A stretch of 59,285 nucleotides of DNA from Burkholderiales bacterium (GTDB taxonomy: Bacteria; Pseudomonadota; Gammaproteobacteria; Burkholderiales; Burkholderiaceae_C), in contig RXJW01000103.1 in the NCBI GenBank assembly GCA_003963005.1, positions 1 to 59,285 on the forward strand, in the 5' to 3' direction. The position numbers and the translations under genes are program-made. How positions within the stretch are numbered: position 1 is the stretch's first letter; each line of letters starts with the position of its first letter. The notes under the pieces were generated by a model, which saw only the letters and a list, made by a program, of their open reading frames with translations, had not been told where the DNA came from and made no database searches. Below are positions 25,436 through 34,514 of this stretch, in pieces.

Positions 25436-26188
25436 TTACGGGTTTTGCCTAGACTTGGCGAGGAAGGCTTCGTCGGCCTTCGTCAGCCGGCCGGCGGCCC
25501 GCGCCGCTTCGATCAGGTCGGGGCGACGCGCGGCCGTGATCGCCAGCGATTGCTCCCGGCGCCAGCGGCGGATGTCGGCATGGTGCCCGGAGAGCAGCAC
25601 CGCCGGCACGGCACGCCCGTCGGGCAGCACGTCGGGGCGGCTGTAGTGCGGGCAGTCGAGCAGGCCGTCGGAGAAGCTGTCCTGCTCGTGCGACTGGGCG
25701 TCGCCGAGCACACCGTCCTGCAGGCGCGCCACGGCATCGAGCAGCGCCAGGGCCGGGAGCTCGCCGCCGGACAGCACGAAGTCGCCGAGGCTGAGTTCGA
25801 GCGTCACGTGACGGTCGAGCACGCGCTGGTCGATGCCTTCGTAGCGGCCGCACAGCAGCACGGCGCCGGGGCCTGCCGCGAGCTCGGCCACGCGCGCCTG
25901 GTCGAGCCGGGCCCCCGTGGGCGTGAAGTGGATGACGGCCGGCGCCGCGTCGTTGCGGTCCGACTTGACGGCGGCCAGCGCACGCTCCAGAGGCTCGGCC
26001 AGCATCACCATGCCCGGCCCGCCGCCGTAGGTGCGGTCATCGACCCGGCGGTAGTTGTCGTCCGCGAAATCCCGCAGCGGCCACAAACGGACGTCGACCT
26101 GACGGCTCTCGAAGGCACGCCGCGTCACGCCGTGCGTCAGGTGCGGCGCAAACAGCTCCGGGAAGATCGTCAGGACGTCGAAACGCAT
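25436..26188 (-). CDS. trmD: tRNA (guanine-N1)-methyltransferase
   Basis: 250 residues from [18 protein letters not shown] fold: [22 protein letters not shown] and [15 protein letters not shown] form the knotted SAM site; HYSRPDV follows. Methylates G37 of tRNAs. Its ATG is 1 bp after the rimM stop. Length and motifs are ordinary. Confidence 0.97.
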   Translation of the reverse strand: MRFDVLTIFPELFAPHLTHGVTRRAFESRQVDVRLWPLRDFADDNYRRVDDRTYGGGPGMVMLAEPLERALAAVKSDRNDAAPAVIHFTPTGARLDQARVAELAAGPGAVLLCGRYEGIDQRVLDRHVTLELSLGDFVLSGGELPALALLDAVARLQDGVLGDAQSHEQDSFSDGLLDCPHYSRPDVLPDGRAVPAVLLSGHHADIRRWRREQSLAITAARRPDLIEAARAAGRLTKADEAFLAKSRQNP

Positions 26189-26189
26189 C

Positions 26190-26789
26190 CTAGAAGTCCG
26201 TGCCCCAATCGACACGGATCTTGCGGGCCTCAAGACTCACGTCGTCGACGAAGGCCTCGACGAACGGGATCAGGCGTTCCTGATCAGGCTTGGCCGGCTC
26301 CTCGACGCCCGGCGGCAGAATGCGCAGCACCGCATGCGGACCGGTCTCGATGAGGCCGATCACGCGCCCCAGCGCCTGCTCCTCGCGGTTGACGACGTCC
26401 AGGCCGATGAGGTCGATCCAGTAGTACTCGCCGTCATGGGTGCGCGGGAAGTCGGCGCGCGACACCCACAGCTCCCAGCCCCGCAGCGCCTCGGCGCCGT
26501 TGCGATCGGTCACGCCTTCGGCGCTGGCGACGATACCTTCGCCGTGCTCACGCACGGAGAGCATCTTCAGCGTCCGGCGCCCCGCCTTGGGGCCGTCGCT
26601 CTTCAGGAACCAGTGCTTGGCGTTGAAGAGTGCGTCCGGCTGACCGGAGTAGGCCTGCACCTTGAACCAGCCCTTCACGCCCCAGGCGTCCAGGATGCGG
26701 CCCACCTGGACTGCATCCGCGGGCCAGGCGACGTCAGAAGCAAAAGACGGCGCCGAAGCGCCGTCTTTCTGAGGCTTGTTGCCTGCCAT
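26190..26789 (-). CDS. rimM: Ribosome maturation factor RimM
   Basis: 199 residues. [21 protein letters not shown] is the RimM N-terminal barrel and [23 protein letters not shown] and [25 protein letters not shown] the PRC-barrel. It assists 30S head assembly via S19. The N-terminal 20 residues are a low-complexity extension ([18 protein letters not shown]). It lies between rpsP and trmD, the usual order. Confidence 0.95.
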   Translation of the reverse strand: MAGNKPQKDGASAPSFASDVAWPADAVQVGRILDAWGVKGWFKVQAYSGQPDALFNAKHWFLKSDGPKAGRRTLKMLSVREHGEGIVASAEGVTDRNGAEALRGWELWVSRADFPRTHDGEYYWIDLIGLDVVNREEQALGRVIGLIETGPHAVLRILPPGVEEPAKPDQERLIPFVEAFVDDVSLEARKIRVDWGTDF

Positions 26790-26795
26790 GCCTGC

Positions 26796-27062
26796 TTAGG
26801 CGGCGGCGGGGGCCACTGCAGCAGCCTTGGCTTCACCCACCAGGCGGGCCACGGTGGGCGACAGCTGGGCGCCGACGCCCACCCAGTAGCTCACGCGGTC
26901 CTGCTCGACGCGCAGCTTTTCGGCAGCGCCCGAGGCGACGGGGTTGTAGAAGCCGACGCGCTCGATGAAGCGGCCGTCACGACGCTGGCGGCTGTTGGCC
27001 ACGACGATGTTGTAGAAGGGGCGCTTCTTGGAGCCGCCGCGGGCCAGACGAATCACAACCAT
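26796..27062 (-). CDS. rpsP: 30S ribosomal protein S16
   Basis: 88 residues from [22 protein letters not shown], ending in an Ala-rich tail. Standard S16 blocks including [14 protein letters not shown]. First gene of the leftward operon. A promoter with a perfect TATAAT and a 130-nt leader lie upstream. Confidence 0.97.
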   Translation of the reverse strand: MVVIRLARGGSKKRPFYNIVVANSRQRRDGRFIERVGFYNPVASGAAEKLRVEQDRVSYWVGVGAQLSPTVARLVGEAKAAAVAPAAA

Positions 27063-27126
27063 GATGTTTCCTAAAAATTGGGCGACCACCGCACGAGGAG
27101 ACACTCAAGTGGCGAGCGAGTCGAAA

Positions 27127-27229
27127 GGCAGGAACCCCTGCCGGGGTCGGCACCGTAGATACGCCACAGCCTTCTGTGACCAGCGCCAAAACCCAGCATT
27201 ATAAACTCGACCGCGCCTCTCTCTGGCAA
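27127..27229 (-). promoter_or_regulatory. rpsP promoter and leader hairpin
   Basis: On the minus strand TTGCCA (27229-27224) and TATAAT (27203-27198) are 20 bp apart, a long spacer, with a perfect -10. The leader contains a hairpin GGCAGG-AACC-CCTGCC (27127-27142). It could serve in control of the ribosomal operon; no known motif is claimed. Confidence 0.45.
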
Positions 27230-27244
27230 GTTCCGAAAAGACAG

Positions 27245-27793
27245 ATGTCACAGCCCGCCTCCGCCGCATCGCCCCTGACCCTTCGTCCCAGCACCGAAGC
27301 CGATCTCCCCGCCATCCAGGCGATCTACGCGCACGCCGTCGAACATGGCACGGGCACGTTCGAAACCGAGGTGCCGAGCCTCGAGGAGATGGGGCGCCGC
27401 CGAGTCGAGGTGCTGAGCCGGAACCTCCCCTGGCTAGTGGCAGACCGGGGGGGCGTCATCCTGGGCTACGCCTACGCGAACTACTTCCGCCCTCGCCTCG
27501 CCTACCGCTTCTGCGTGGAAGACTCGATCTACCTCGCCCCCACGGCCCAGGGCCAGGGCGTCGGTCGGTTGCTGCTGGCCGAGCTGATCGCTCGCTGCGA
27601 GGCCGCCGGGTCGCGCCAGATGCTGGCCGTCATCGGTGACGGCCAGAACGCCGGCTCCATCGGCGTTCACACCGCACTGGGCTTCGAGCACACCGGCGTG
27701 CTCAAGAGCGCCGGCTGGAAGTTCGGCCGCTGGCTCGACGTGGTGCTGATGCAGCGCACCCTCGGTCCCGGCGACAGCGGAGCACCCGCATGA
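27245..27793 (+). CDS. GNAT family N-acetyltransferase, Pat-like
   Basis: 182 residues. Acetyltransferase with LRPSTEADLPAIQAIYAHAVEHGTGTFETE, the acetyl-CoA motif Q/R-x-x-G-x-G/A in AQGQGVGRLLLAELI, then GDGQNAGSIGVHTALGFEHTGVLKSAGWKFGRWLDVV, all close to the phosphinothricin acetyltransferase subgroup. The substrate is probably an amino-acid analogue or methionine sulfoximine-like amine, not confirmed. The next gene overlaps its stop as ATGA. Confidence 0.8.
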   Translation: MSQPASAASPLTLRPSTEADLPAIQAIYAHAVEHGTGTFETEVPSLEEMGRRRVEVLSRNLPWLVADRGGVILGYAYANYFRPRLAYRFCVEDSIYLAPTAQGQGVGRLLLAELIARCEAAGSRQMLAVIGDGQNAGSIGVHTALGFEHTGVLKSAGWKFGRWLDVVLMQRTLGPGDSGAPA

Positions 27794-28215
27794 ACGGCAT
27801 CAAGCACAAGGCGGTGGCGACGTGGCTCGCGCTGCTCGTCGGTGTCTTCGGCGTGCACCGCTTCTACCTGCATGGCTTCAAGGACCGCTGGGGCTGGGCT
27901 TTCCCGCTGCCGACCCTGCTGGGGCTGATCGGTGTCCAGCGCATGGAGCAACTGGGGCAGGATGACCGCGTCGCCTGGGTGCTGATTCCCTTCCTGGGCT
28001 TCAGCCTGGTGGCCGCACTGCTGGGCGGCATCGTCTACGGCCTGATGCCGGACGAGCGCTGGAACGAGCGCTTCAACGGCGGCCGCGCCGGGAGCCTGGG
28101 CGGTTGGCCCGCCGTCATCGGCGTGGTGCTCTGCCTCTTCATCGGCGGCACGACGCTGATGGCCACCATCGCCTTCAGCGCCCAGCGCTACTTCGAGTCC
28201 CAGGTCGGTCAGTAG
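27790..28215 (+). CDS. TM2-domain-like membrane protein
   Basis: 141 residues. The N-terminus (KAVATWLALLVGVFGVHRFYLHGFKDRWGW) is a TM2 domain signature with the GVHRFYLG-type motif. Three to four further helices follow, and the last segment contains VIGVVLCLFIGGTTLMATIAFSAQRYF. Function unknown; found as a small accessory membrane protein in many bacteria. Translationally coupled to the GNAT gene by a 4-bp overlap and convergent with pit (7-bp overlap). Confidence 0.7.
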   Translation: MNGIKHKAVATWLALLVGVFGVHRFYLHGFKDRWGWAFPLPTLLGLIGVQRMEQLGQDDRVAWVLIPFLGFSLVAALLGGIVYGLMPDERWNERFNGGRAGSLGGWPAVIGVVLCLFIGGTTLMATIAFSAQRYFESQVGQ

Positions 28216-29219
28216 AGCGCGAAGCTCACCCAGTAGCAGGCGCCTGCCATCAGGGCCGCGGCGGGGATGGTGAAGATCCACGCCCAGACGATGCTGCCTG
28301 CCACGCCCCAGCGCACGGCCGACGCGCGCTGCACCGAGCCCACGCCGACGATGGCGCCGGTGATGGTGTGCGTCGTGGACACCGGCACGCCCAGCGCGGT
28401 GGCCAGGAACAAGGTCATCGCGCCACCGGTCTCGGCGCAAAAGCCGCCCACCGGCTTGAGCTTCGTGATGCGCTGCCCCATCGTCTGCACGATGCGCCAG
28501 CCACCGAACATCGTGCCCAGGCCAATCGCCACGTAGCACGACACGATGACCCAGCTCGGCGGCGCATGCTCGCCCGCGCTGACCATGCCGGCCGCGATCA
28601 GCAGCATCCAGATCAGGCCGATGGTCTTCTGCGCATCGTTGCCCCCGTGCCCGAGGCTGTACAGGCCTGCCGACACGAGCTGCAAGCGGCGGAACCAGCG
28701 GTCGATCCTGAGCGGCGACTTGTGCCGGCACACCCACGACACGACCACCATCATCAGCGAGCCGAGCAGGAAGCCGAGCAGCGGCGAGATGACGATGAAG
28801 GCGACGGTCTTTCCGATGCCCCCCGCGACCAGGGCCGACGGACCGGCCTTGGCCACGACGGCGCCGGCGATGCCGCCGATCAAGGCGTGCGACGAGCTCG
28901 AAGGAATGCCCCACCACCAGGTGATCGCATTCCACGTGATGGCGCCGATCAGGGCGCCGAACACCACGTGGTGGTCCACGATGCCCGGCTCGACAATGCC
29001 CTTGCCGATGGTGGCGGCCACCTTGAGCTGGAAGAAGGCGATCGCCAGCACATTGAAGAAGGCTGCGAACAGCACGGCCTGCTGGGGCTTCAACACCCCG
29101 GTGGACACAACGGTGGCGATGGAGTTGGCCGCATCGTGGAAGCCGTTCATGAAGTCGAACAGCAGGGCCAGCACGACCAGCAGGGCCACCACCCAGAAGG
29201 CGATCTCAGCGGATGCCAT
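28209..29219 (-). CDS. pit: Inorganic phosphate transporter, PitA family
   Basis: 336 residues, eight to ten membrane helices. Both family repeats are visible: FDFMNGFHDAANSIATVV in the first half and YSLGHGGNDAQKTIG in the second, with SSSSHAL and STTHTITGAIVG as conserved loops. Low-affinity proton/metal-phosphate symporter. Nine bp after the DUF47 gene, with which it forms an operon. Its 3' end overlaps the convergent TM2 gene by 7 bp. Confidence 0.9.
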   Translation of the reverse strand: MASAEIAFWVVALLVVLALLFDFMNGFHDAANSIATVVSTGVLKPQQAVLFAAFFNVLAIAFFQLKVAATIGKGIVEPGIVDHHVVFGALIGAITWNAITWWWGIPSSSSHALIGGIAGAVVAKAGPSALVAGGIGKTVAFIVISPLLGFLLGSLMMVVVSWVCRHKSPLRIDRWFRRLQLVSAGLYSLGHGGNDAQKTIGLIWMLLIAAGMVSAGEHAPPSWVIVSCYVAIGLGTMFGGWRIVQTMGQRITKLKPVGGFCAETGGAMTLFLATALGVPVSTTHTITGAIVGVGSVQRASAVRWGVAGSIVWAWIFTIPAAALMAGACYWVSFALY

Positions 29220-29228
29220 GGGGGCGGG

Positions 29229-29876
29229 TCAGGAGTTCTCGAGGACGATGCCCTCGATCAGGTTGGCCACGTCCTCGCAGCGGTCGGAGATGGATTCGAG
29301 CTGCTCGTAGATCGCCTTGAGCTTGATGAGTTCGCGCACATCGGCTTCTTCGCGGAACAGGCGTGACATCGCCGACCGCATGACGCGGTCGGCATCAGAC
29401 TCCAGCCGGTCGATCTCTTCGCAGGTCTTGAGCGCGGCTTCGGTGGTCGCCGGCTTGCTCAGATGGGGCAGCAGCGTGACCGCGTGCTGCACCCGTTCGC
29501 AGCAACGCACGGACAGGGTGCACAGCTGCAGGACCTGTTCCGGCACGGCGCGCACGTCGTACAGCGACAGGGTCTCGGAAGAGTCCTGCAGCAGATCGAG
29601 GATGTCGTCCATCGCGTTGATCAGGCCGTGGATCTGCTCGCGATCGATCGGCGTGATGAAGGTGCGGTGCAGCAGGCGATTGACCTCGGCGGTCACGCGG
29701 TCGGCGGCGTGTTCAGCCTTGTCCACCTCGTCGGCGTACTGCTGGCGGATCGCCGGGTCGGCGTAGTTCTCGATCATCTTCTGGAAGGCGCGGGCGCCCT
29801 CCAGGATGAACCCGCCGTGCTCGTTGAACAGCTCAAAAAAATTGCCCTCGCGGGGCAGCAGCTTGCCAAACAACAT
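29229..29876 (-). CDS. DUF47 (PhoU-like) partner of Pit
   Basis: 215 residues from ATG 29876 (MLFGKLLPREGNFF), chosen because AAGGA lies at a good distance; 29882 is a second ATG. Helical PhoU-like bundle with INAMDDILDLLQDSSETLSLYD and EEIDRLESDADRVMRSAM. DUF47 proteins are encoded next to pit genes and modulate phosphate uptake. Operon with pit, and an array of Pho-box-like repeats overlaps the upstream region. Confidence 0.85.
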   Translation of the reverse strand: MLFGKLLPREGNFFELFNEHGGFILEGARAFQKMIENYADPAIRQQYADEVDKAEHAADRVTAEVNRLLHRTFITPIDREQIHGLINAMDDILDLLQDSSETLSLYDVRAVPEQVLQLCTLSVRCCERVQHAVTLLPHLSKPATTEAALKTCEEIDRLESDADRVMRSAMSRLFREEADVRELIKLKAIYEQLESISDRCEDVANLIEGIVLENS

Positions 29877-29919
29877 GGCCATCCTTGGAATTCTTGGAAG
29901 GCGCGCAGTTTAGCGGGCG

Positions 29920-29959
29920 CTGTCACGAAACTTTCACGGGCTCGTCACATTCGATGTCA
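29920..29959 (+). promoter_or_regulatory. Pho-box-like array of four 11-bp-spaced repeats
   Basis: On the plus strand CTGTCAC, CTTTCAC, TCGTCAC and GATGTCA occur at 29920, 29931, 29942 and 29953, each 11 bp apart with 4-bp spacers. The Pho-box is a direct repeat of CTGTCAT with the same 11-bp period. The array lies 43-83 bp upstream of the DUF47-pit start codon and overlaps the likely promoter (TAAACT near 29907), but its direction is opposite to DUF47-pit transcription. Confidence 0.55.
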
Positions 29960-31093
29960 GCGCCCGATCAGCCCCAGCAGGATCCACCCGACCCCCGTGG
30001 CGACCCCCAAGGCCGGAACGGCGAACCCGTGGAAGACCCGCCAGGCCTTCGGATCGCCCGACATGCGCAGGGCGATGAGGTTGGCCAGCGACCCGACCAT
30101 GAAGCCGAACCCGCCGACGTTGACGCCATAGGCCAACACCCGCCAGTCGCTCGTGTACTCGGCCAGGGCAATCGCCGCCGGCACGTTGCTGATGATCTGG
30201 CTGGCGCCGATGCTGGCCAGGTACAGGTTCAAGGGTTGGCCCAGGCCCAGCGACAGCATGGCCGCATGCACGGCAGGCAGTTGAGCCAGCAGACGCAGGT
30301 CCACGAACATCAGCACGAACACCAGCAGCAGGCCCCAGTCGAGTTCCAGCAGCGCGCGGGGCTTCAGTCCCGCAAGCATGAGCACGAGCGCCGCGAGTGC
30401 GATCGGGGCATGCCCCTGATCCGTCGCGACCAGGAAGGGCCCGTAAAGCAAGAGCGACAGCATCAGCAGCACGCGATCCAGGGGCGCCGCACCTTCGGAG
30501 GCCACGTGCAGGGCGCGGCCCGGGAAGGCCAGCGTGGTCGTGATCGCCAGGGCCGCCATCAGCACCGCGACCAGCGGTGCCTGGTGCGCGACGAAGCTGC
30601 CGAATGAAACCTGCGACACCTGCCACAGGAACAGGTTCTGCGGATTGCCGATCGGGGTCAGCGCCGAGCCCACATTGACGGCCAGGGCTTCGAACACGAT
30701 GAGCTTCGTGACCGGCAGGCGGGTGATGCGCCCGACCCCCAGCGTCAGTGGCACGACCACGAACAGCGCCACATCGTTCGTCAGCACGGTCGACAGCCCG
30801 GCGGCGGCAGTCACGAGCGCCAGCGCCAGCGCGCGCTCGCTGGGCATGGCGGACACCAGGCGATGGCCGAGCCGGTGCAGGATGCCGCTCAGTTCCAGGC
30901 CTTTGGTGAGCAGGAGCAGCCCGGTGAGGGCCGCCATCGTGGCCCCATCCACCAGCGCCGCAAAGGCGGTGACCGGCGTGGGTGACAGTCCGGCGAGCAC
31001 GAACAGCCCGGCGAGCAGCAGCAGGAAGAAGCGGTCGCGGCGCAGGCCGTCGATCACGCGGGCCACGGCGGCCTTCAAGCTTGGCGAGCTCAC
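29957..31093 (-). CDS. SLC13/ArsB-type anion transporter
   Basis: 378 residues from GTG 31093, chosen because it follows the folK stop by 1 bp. About ten membrane helices; LSTVLTNDVALFVVVPL and NVGSALTPIGNPQNLFLWQ are the hallmarks of the ArsB/NhaD/SLC13 ion-transporter superfamily (ND and GNPQN motifs), with a second half-repeat around SNVPAAIALAEY. Substrate could be dicarboxylates, sulfate or arsenite; the sequence does not decide. Confidence 0.7.
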   Translation of the reverse strand: MSSPSLKAAVARVIDGLRRDRFFLLLLAGLFVLAGLSPTPVTAFAALVDGATMAALTGLLLLTKGLELSGILHRLGHRLVSAMPSERALALALVTAAAGLSTVLTNDVALFVVVPLTLGVGRITRLPVTKLIVFEALAVNVGSALTPIGNPQNLFLWQVSQVSFGSFVAHQAPLVAVLMAALAITTTLAFPGRALHVASEGAAPLDRVLLMLSLLLYGPFLVATDQGHAPIALAALVLMLAGLKPRALLELDWGLLLVFVLMFVDLRLLAQLPAVHAAMLSLGLGQPLNLYLASIGASQIISNVPAAIALAEYTSDWRVLAYGVNVGGFGFMVGSLANLIALRMSGDPKAWRVFHGFAVPALGVATGVGWILLGLIGR

Positions 31094-31094
31094 T

Positions 31095-31571
31095 TCACAA
31101 GGACAGCGGCCCCAGGCGCTCGATGCGCTGGGCCTGCCAGCCCTGGCCGGTGGCAAGACCGATCAGCGCAGGCTCGATTTCCAGCAGCGGACGCAACACG
31201 AAGGCGCGCTCGCCGAGGCGGGGGTGAGGCAAGGTCAGCCGAGGCGTGTCGAGCACGACGTCGCCGTACAGCAGCAGATCCAGGTCGAGCGTGCGCGGCG
31301 CGTTCCGGTAGGGGCGCTCGCGCCCGTGCGCTTGCTCGATCGCCTGGAGGGCGTCCAGCAGGTCGAGGGGCGCCAAGCCCGTGTCCAAGGCGACCACGGC
31401 GTTGACGAAATCAGGGCCCGTCGCCTCGACCGGCGCGCTGCGCCAGAGACTCGACAGGGCCACCACCTGGGTGCCGGGCAGCGCGGCGAGCTGGAGCGCT
31501 GCCTGGGTGAGCGTGGCCCCCAGGTCGGCGCCGAGGTTGGCGCCCAGGCCGATGTAGGCGCGGCAGGTCAC
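31095..31571 (-). CDS. folK: 2-amino-4-hydroxy-6-hydroxymethyldihydropteridine diphosphokinase
   Basis: 158 residues. AYIGLGANLGADLGATL (ATP/pterin start), QVVALSSLWRSAPV and RYRNAPRTLDLDLLLYGD with the two catalytic Asp, then LPHPRLGERAFVLRPLLEI. Pyrophosphokinase step of folate synthesis. The start overlaps the pcnB stop by 4 bp (ATGA), keeping the usual pcnB-folK order. Confidence 0.95.
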   Translation of the reverse strand: MTCRAYIGLGANLGADLGATLTQAALQLAALPGTQVVALSSLWRSAPVEATGPDFVNAVVALDTGLAPLDLLDALQAIEQAHGRERPYRNAPRTLDLDLLLYGDVVLDTPRLTLPHPRLGERAFVLRPLLEIEPALIGLATGQGWQAQRIERLGPLSL

Positions 31572-33145
31572 TCGCCGACCGGTGCAGCCGGCGCAGCGGC
31601 CCCCTCGCCGCCACCCGACGGCTTGCGACGGCGACGGCGACGCTTGCGGGCCGGTGCCCCGGCCTCGCCGCTCGGCGCGTCCTCGGCGGCTTCGACGTCG
31701 TCCTGCCCCGCGGCCCGCGGCGGACGCGGTTCGCGCACCACCCGCGGCTGCTTGCCCTGGCTGGCTCGTGCATCCGCCAGCAAGGCCTGGCGGTCATCGT
31801 CACTGCCGAGCGCGAAGTCTTCCCACCAGTCGGCCAGCGCGGGATCGATTTCGCCGACGTCCGCGCGCAGCCGCAGGAAATCGAAGCCGGCCCGGTAGCG
31901 CGGCTGCTCGATCAGGCTGTAGACGCCCGAGCCGCTGCGGCGCTCGAAGCGGGTCTGCATCATCCAGATCTCGCGCATGTCGGCGGCGAGCTTGCCGCGG
32001 CCGGAGATATCGCCGATGCGGGCATCGAACACCGCGTCGATGGCCTGCGCCAGCGCCGGCACGGGCGCTTCGCCGCCCGCGCGGATTCGGTTCCAGCGGT
32101 CCAGCACGTCATGCCACAGCATGCAGGCCAGCATGAAGCTCGGGCTGACGCCGCGGCCTTCCTGCACGCGGCGGTCGGTGTCTTCAAAGGCCTTGCGGAC
32201 GAACTCGCCCCGCACGCCGGCGGGCAGCTCGCCGCTGTCCGTCAGCATGGCATCCAGCACGGCGAACGCGCCCTTGCCGCCCTGCCCCACCAGGCCCAGC
32301 TTCTTCAATTGCTCCAGGCTGGCCAGCGAGTGGCCGGTCTGCAGCAGCTTGATCATCTCGTCGAACAGCCGCGAGGCCGGCACATTGGCCAGCAACGGGA
32401 TGCAGCCCTGCACGGGCGCCAGCGTCTTCTTCTCCAACTGGAAGCCGAGCTTGGCGGCGAAGCGCACGGCGCGCACGATGCGCACCGGATCTTCGCGGTA
32501 GCGCGTCTCCGGGTCGCCGATCATGCGCAGCACCTTGGCCTTGGCGTCGGCCAGACCGCCGTGATAGTCCACGACGAGACGGCGCTGCGGGTCGTAGTAC
32601 ATCGCGTTGACGGTGTAGTCGCGGCGCGCGGCGTCTTCGATCTGCGGGCCCCAGACGTTGTCGCGCAGCACGCGACCACTCGCATCCACCGCGTGGGACT
32701 TGCCGTCGAGTTCGCCCTTGGCGGTCTTCTCGTTGCCGCTGACGGCCTCGGACTCGGTCGGGAGGGCGCGGAAGGTGGACACCTCGATGACCTCGTGCTC
32801 GCGACCCCGGCCGTAGACGACGTGCACGATGCGAAAGCGCCGCCCGATGATGAAGGCCCGGCGGAACAGCCCCTTGACCTGCTCGGGCGTGGCGTTCGTC
32901 GCCACGTCGAAATCCTTCGGGCGCACGCCCAGCAGCAGGTCACGCACGGCGCCGCCCACGATGTAGGCCTCGAAGCCCGCGTCGGTCAGCGTCTTGACCA
33001 CCTTGACCGCCCGCTCATCCAGCAATTCCGGATCGATGCCATGGACCTCGGCAGGGATCTCCACCCGCTTGCCCAGGGGACTGGTCTTCTTGGCGTCGGC
33101 CGTGGCCGGCTTGCCGAGCAGTTTGTCGATGAATTTCTTGATCAT
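31568..33145 (-). CDS. pcnB: Poly(A) polymerase
   Basis: 525 residues from ATG 33145 (MIKKFIDKLLGK). Nucleotidyltransferase motif YIVGGAVRDLLLGVRPKDFDV (two catalytic Asp) at residues about 70-95, then RRDYTVNAMYYD. The C-terminal 50 residues form a basic tail with RKRRRRRRKP, probably RNA binding. It adds poly(A) to RNA 3' ends in mRNA decay. The ATG overlaps the HAD stop, so it belongs to the same polycistron. Confidence 0.93.
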   Translation of the reverse strand: MIKKFIDKLLGKPATADAKKTSPLGKRVEIPAEVHGIDPELLDERAVKVVKTLTDAGFEAYIVGGAVRDLLLGVRPKDFDVATNATPEQVKGLFRRAFIIGRRFRIVHVVYGRGREHEVIEVSTFRALPTESEAVSGNEKTAKGELDGKSHAVDASGRVLRDNVWGPQIEDAARRDYTVNAMYYDPQRRLVVDYHGGLADAKAKVLRMIGDPETRYREDPVRIVRAVRFAAKLGFQLEKKTLAPVQGCIPLLANVPASRLFDEMIKLLQTGHSLASLEQLKKLGLVGQGGKGAFAVLDAMLTDSGELPAGVRGEFVRKAFEDTDRRVQEGRGVSPSFMLACMLWHDVLDRWNRIRAGGEAPVPALAQAIDAVFDARIGDISGRGKLAADMREIWMMQTRFERRSGSGVYSLIEQPRYRAGFDFLRLRADVGEIDPALADWWEDFALGSDDDRQALLADARASQGKQPRVVREPRPPRAAGQDDVEAAEDAPSGEAGAPARKRRRRRRKPSGGGEGAAAPAAPVGE

Positions 33146-33810
33146 GCGAAGAGGTGCAACTGGGGCCAACCCCGCGTGCTGGCGATGGCGGCCAGCGACG
33201 GGCTGGGATTGGTCGCCACGGGGTGGCTGACGCGTTCGAGCAGCGGAAGGTCGTTCGTCGAGTCGCTGTAGAAGGTCACGCGCTCGAAATCGCGCCATTG
33301 TGCCCCCAGCCCCTGGAGCCAGGCTTCCACGCGCGCGATCTTGCCTTCCCGAAAGCTGGGGATGCCCTCGATCGCACCGGTGTACCGTCCGTCCGCGTCG
33401 CGCTCGAGGTCCACCGCGATGAGATGCTCGATGCCGAAGGCCTGCGCGATCGGGGTGGTGACAAAGACATTCGTCGCCGTGACAACCGCCATCAGGTCAC
33501 CCGCCGCCCGGTGGCGCTCGATCAGCTCGATCGCCTGGGGCTGCAAGGCGGGCTTCATCACCTCGGCCATGAAGCGCTCACGCATCGCCAGTGCCTCGGC
33601 CAGCGGCCGGGTGCGCCAGGCGGAGGTCGCGAAGTCGATGTAGGCCGGCAGGTCCAGCGTCCCGGCGTTGTACTGGGCGAAGAACGCATCATTTCGCGCC
33701 CCCCACACGGCGCCATCCACCCACCCCACCTCGACCATGAAGCCCCCGAAGGCATGGTCAGAGTCCATCGGGATCAAGGTCCCGTCCAGGTCGAACAAGG
33801 TCAGATTCAT
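33142..33810 (-). CDS. HAD-IB family hydrolase (SerB-like)
   Basis: 222 residues. DxDGT motif LTLFDLDGTLIP at the N-terminus, Thr motif AVVTATNVF, Lys motif in FREGKIARVEAW and final YSDSTNDLPLL. Phosphatase of the SerB-like subfamily; a specific substrate is not assigned. Start overlaps the hda end by 4 bp. The start codon lies at the edge of a repeat remnant (33811-33840). Confidence 0.85.
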   Translation of the reverse strand: MNLTLFDLDGTLIPMDSDHAFGGFMVEVGWVDGAVWGARNDAFFAQYNAGTLDLPAYIDFATSAWRTRPLAEALAMRERFMAEVMKPALQPQAIELIERHRAAGDLMAVVTATNVFVTTPIAQAFGIEHLIAVDLERDADGRYTGAIEGIPSFREGKIARVEAWLQGLGAQWRDFERVTFYSDSTNDLPLLERVSHPVATNPSPSLAAIASTRGWPQLHLFA

Positions 33811-34514
33811 AAAATGGGGTCAGAGTCGAATTTCTTTTGTGCCGATTCGCCGGTCTCATCGGCCAGCATCGCCCTCAGCAGCGGCAGTGTCAGCGCACGC
33901 TTGCTGGCCAGTGCGAATTCGTCGAGCCGCTCCAGCAGGGCCATCAGCCCCTTGAGATTGCGTTCAAACCGCGTCAGCAGGTAGTCCAGCACGTCGTCAC
34001 CCAGGAGCAGGCCGCGGCGATCCGCCTCGCGGCGCAGGGCGGCGCGCATCTCGGGCTCGCTGAGGGGTGCCAGCGCAAAACTGGGCCCCCAGCCCAGGCG
34101 GGTCCGCAGATCCTCGCGCAACGGCAGGTCGACCACCGGCGCATCAGCCGTCGCGACGACGTTGTAGCCCTGCCCTGCCGACGCCACGAAAAGCCCGAAC
34201 GCCGCATGCTGCTGACCCGCGTCGAAACGCTGGCAGTCGTCCAGCAGAAGCAGGCTCTCGCGTGACGGCAGCTCCCAGGGCAAGGGCGTGTCCGCGTCAT
34301 ACCACGCGACTCGCTGGCCGGCCGCCTGCCAGCGTTCAGCCAGGCCTTCGAGCAGATGGGTCTTGCCCGACCCGGTCGGCCCCCACAGCAGCACAGGCGG
34401 GTCGCCGGGCATCAACCCCATCAGGTAGGCCAGTGCCTCGGCGTTGGCACCGGGGAGGAAGTTGTCGAAACTGTGGGCGGGTGGCGCCAACAGGGCCAGC
34501 GGAATCTGTCTCAT
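33807..34514 (-). CDS. hda: DnaA regulatory inactivator Hda
   Basis: 235 residues. AAA+ domain close to DnaA domain III: Walker A WGPTGSGKTHL, Walker B LLLLDDCQRF, sensor regions with RLGWGPSFALAPLSEPEM and the arginine-finger region ERNLKGLMALLERLD. It stimulates ATP hydrolysis by DnaA together with the clamp. The C-terminus carries an unusual extension, about 16 residues ending KKFDSDPIL, encoded by a repeat-like segment (33811-33840). The start shares one base with the AI-2E stop. Confidence 0.9.
   Translation of the reverse strand: MRQIPLALLAPPAHSFDNFLPGANAEALAYLMGLMPGDPPVLLWGPTGSGKTHLLEGLAERWQAAGQRVAWYDADTPLPWELPSRESLLLLDDCQRFDAGQQHAAFGLFVASAGQGYNVVATADAPVVDLPLREDLRTRLGWGPSFALAPLSEPEMRAALRREADRRGLLLGDDVLDYLLTRFERNLKGLMALLERLDEFALASKRALTLPLLRAMLADETGESAQKKFDSDPIL
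33811..33840. repeat. REP-like remnant (TCAGAGTCGAA type)
   Basis: The plus strand reads a 30-bp block with GGGGTCAGAGTCGAATTT. This short motif is one that I remember as a common intergenic repeat in Burkholderiales (often near RAYT-type genes). No second copy is seen in the window. It forms the last coding bases of hda and the upstream edge of the HAD gene. Confidence 0.45.
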
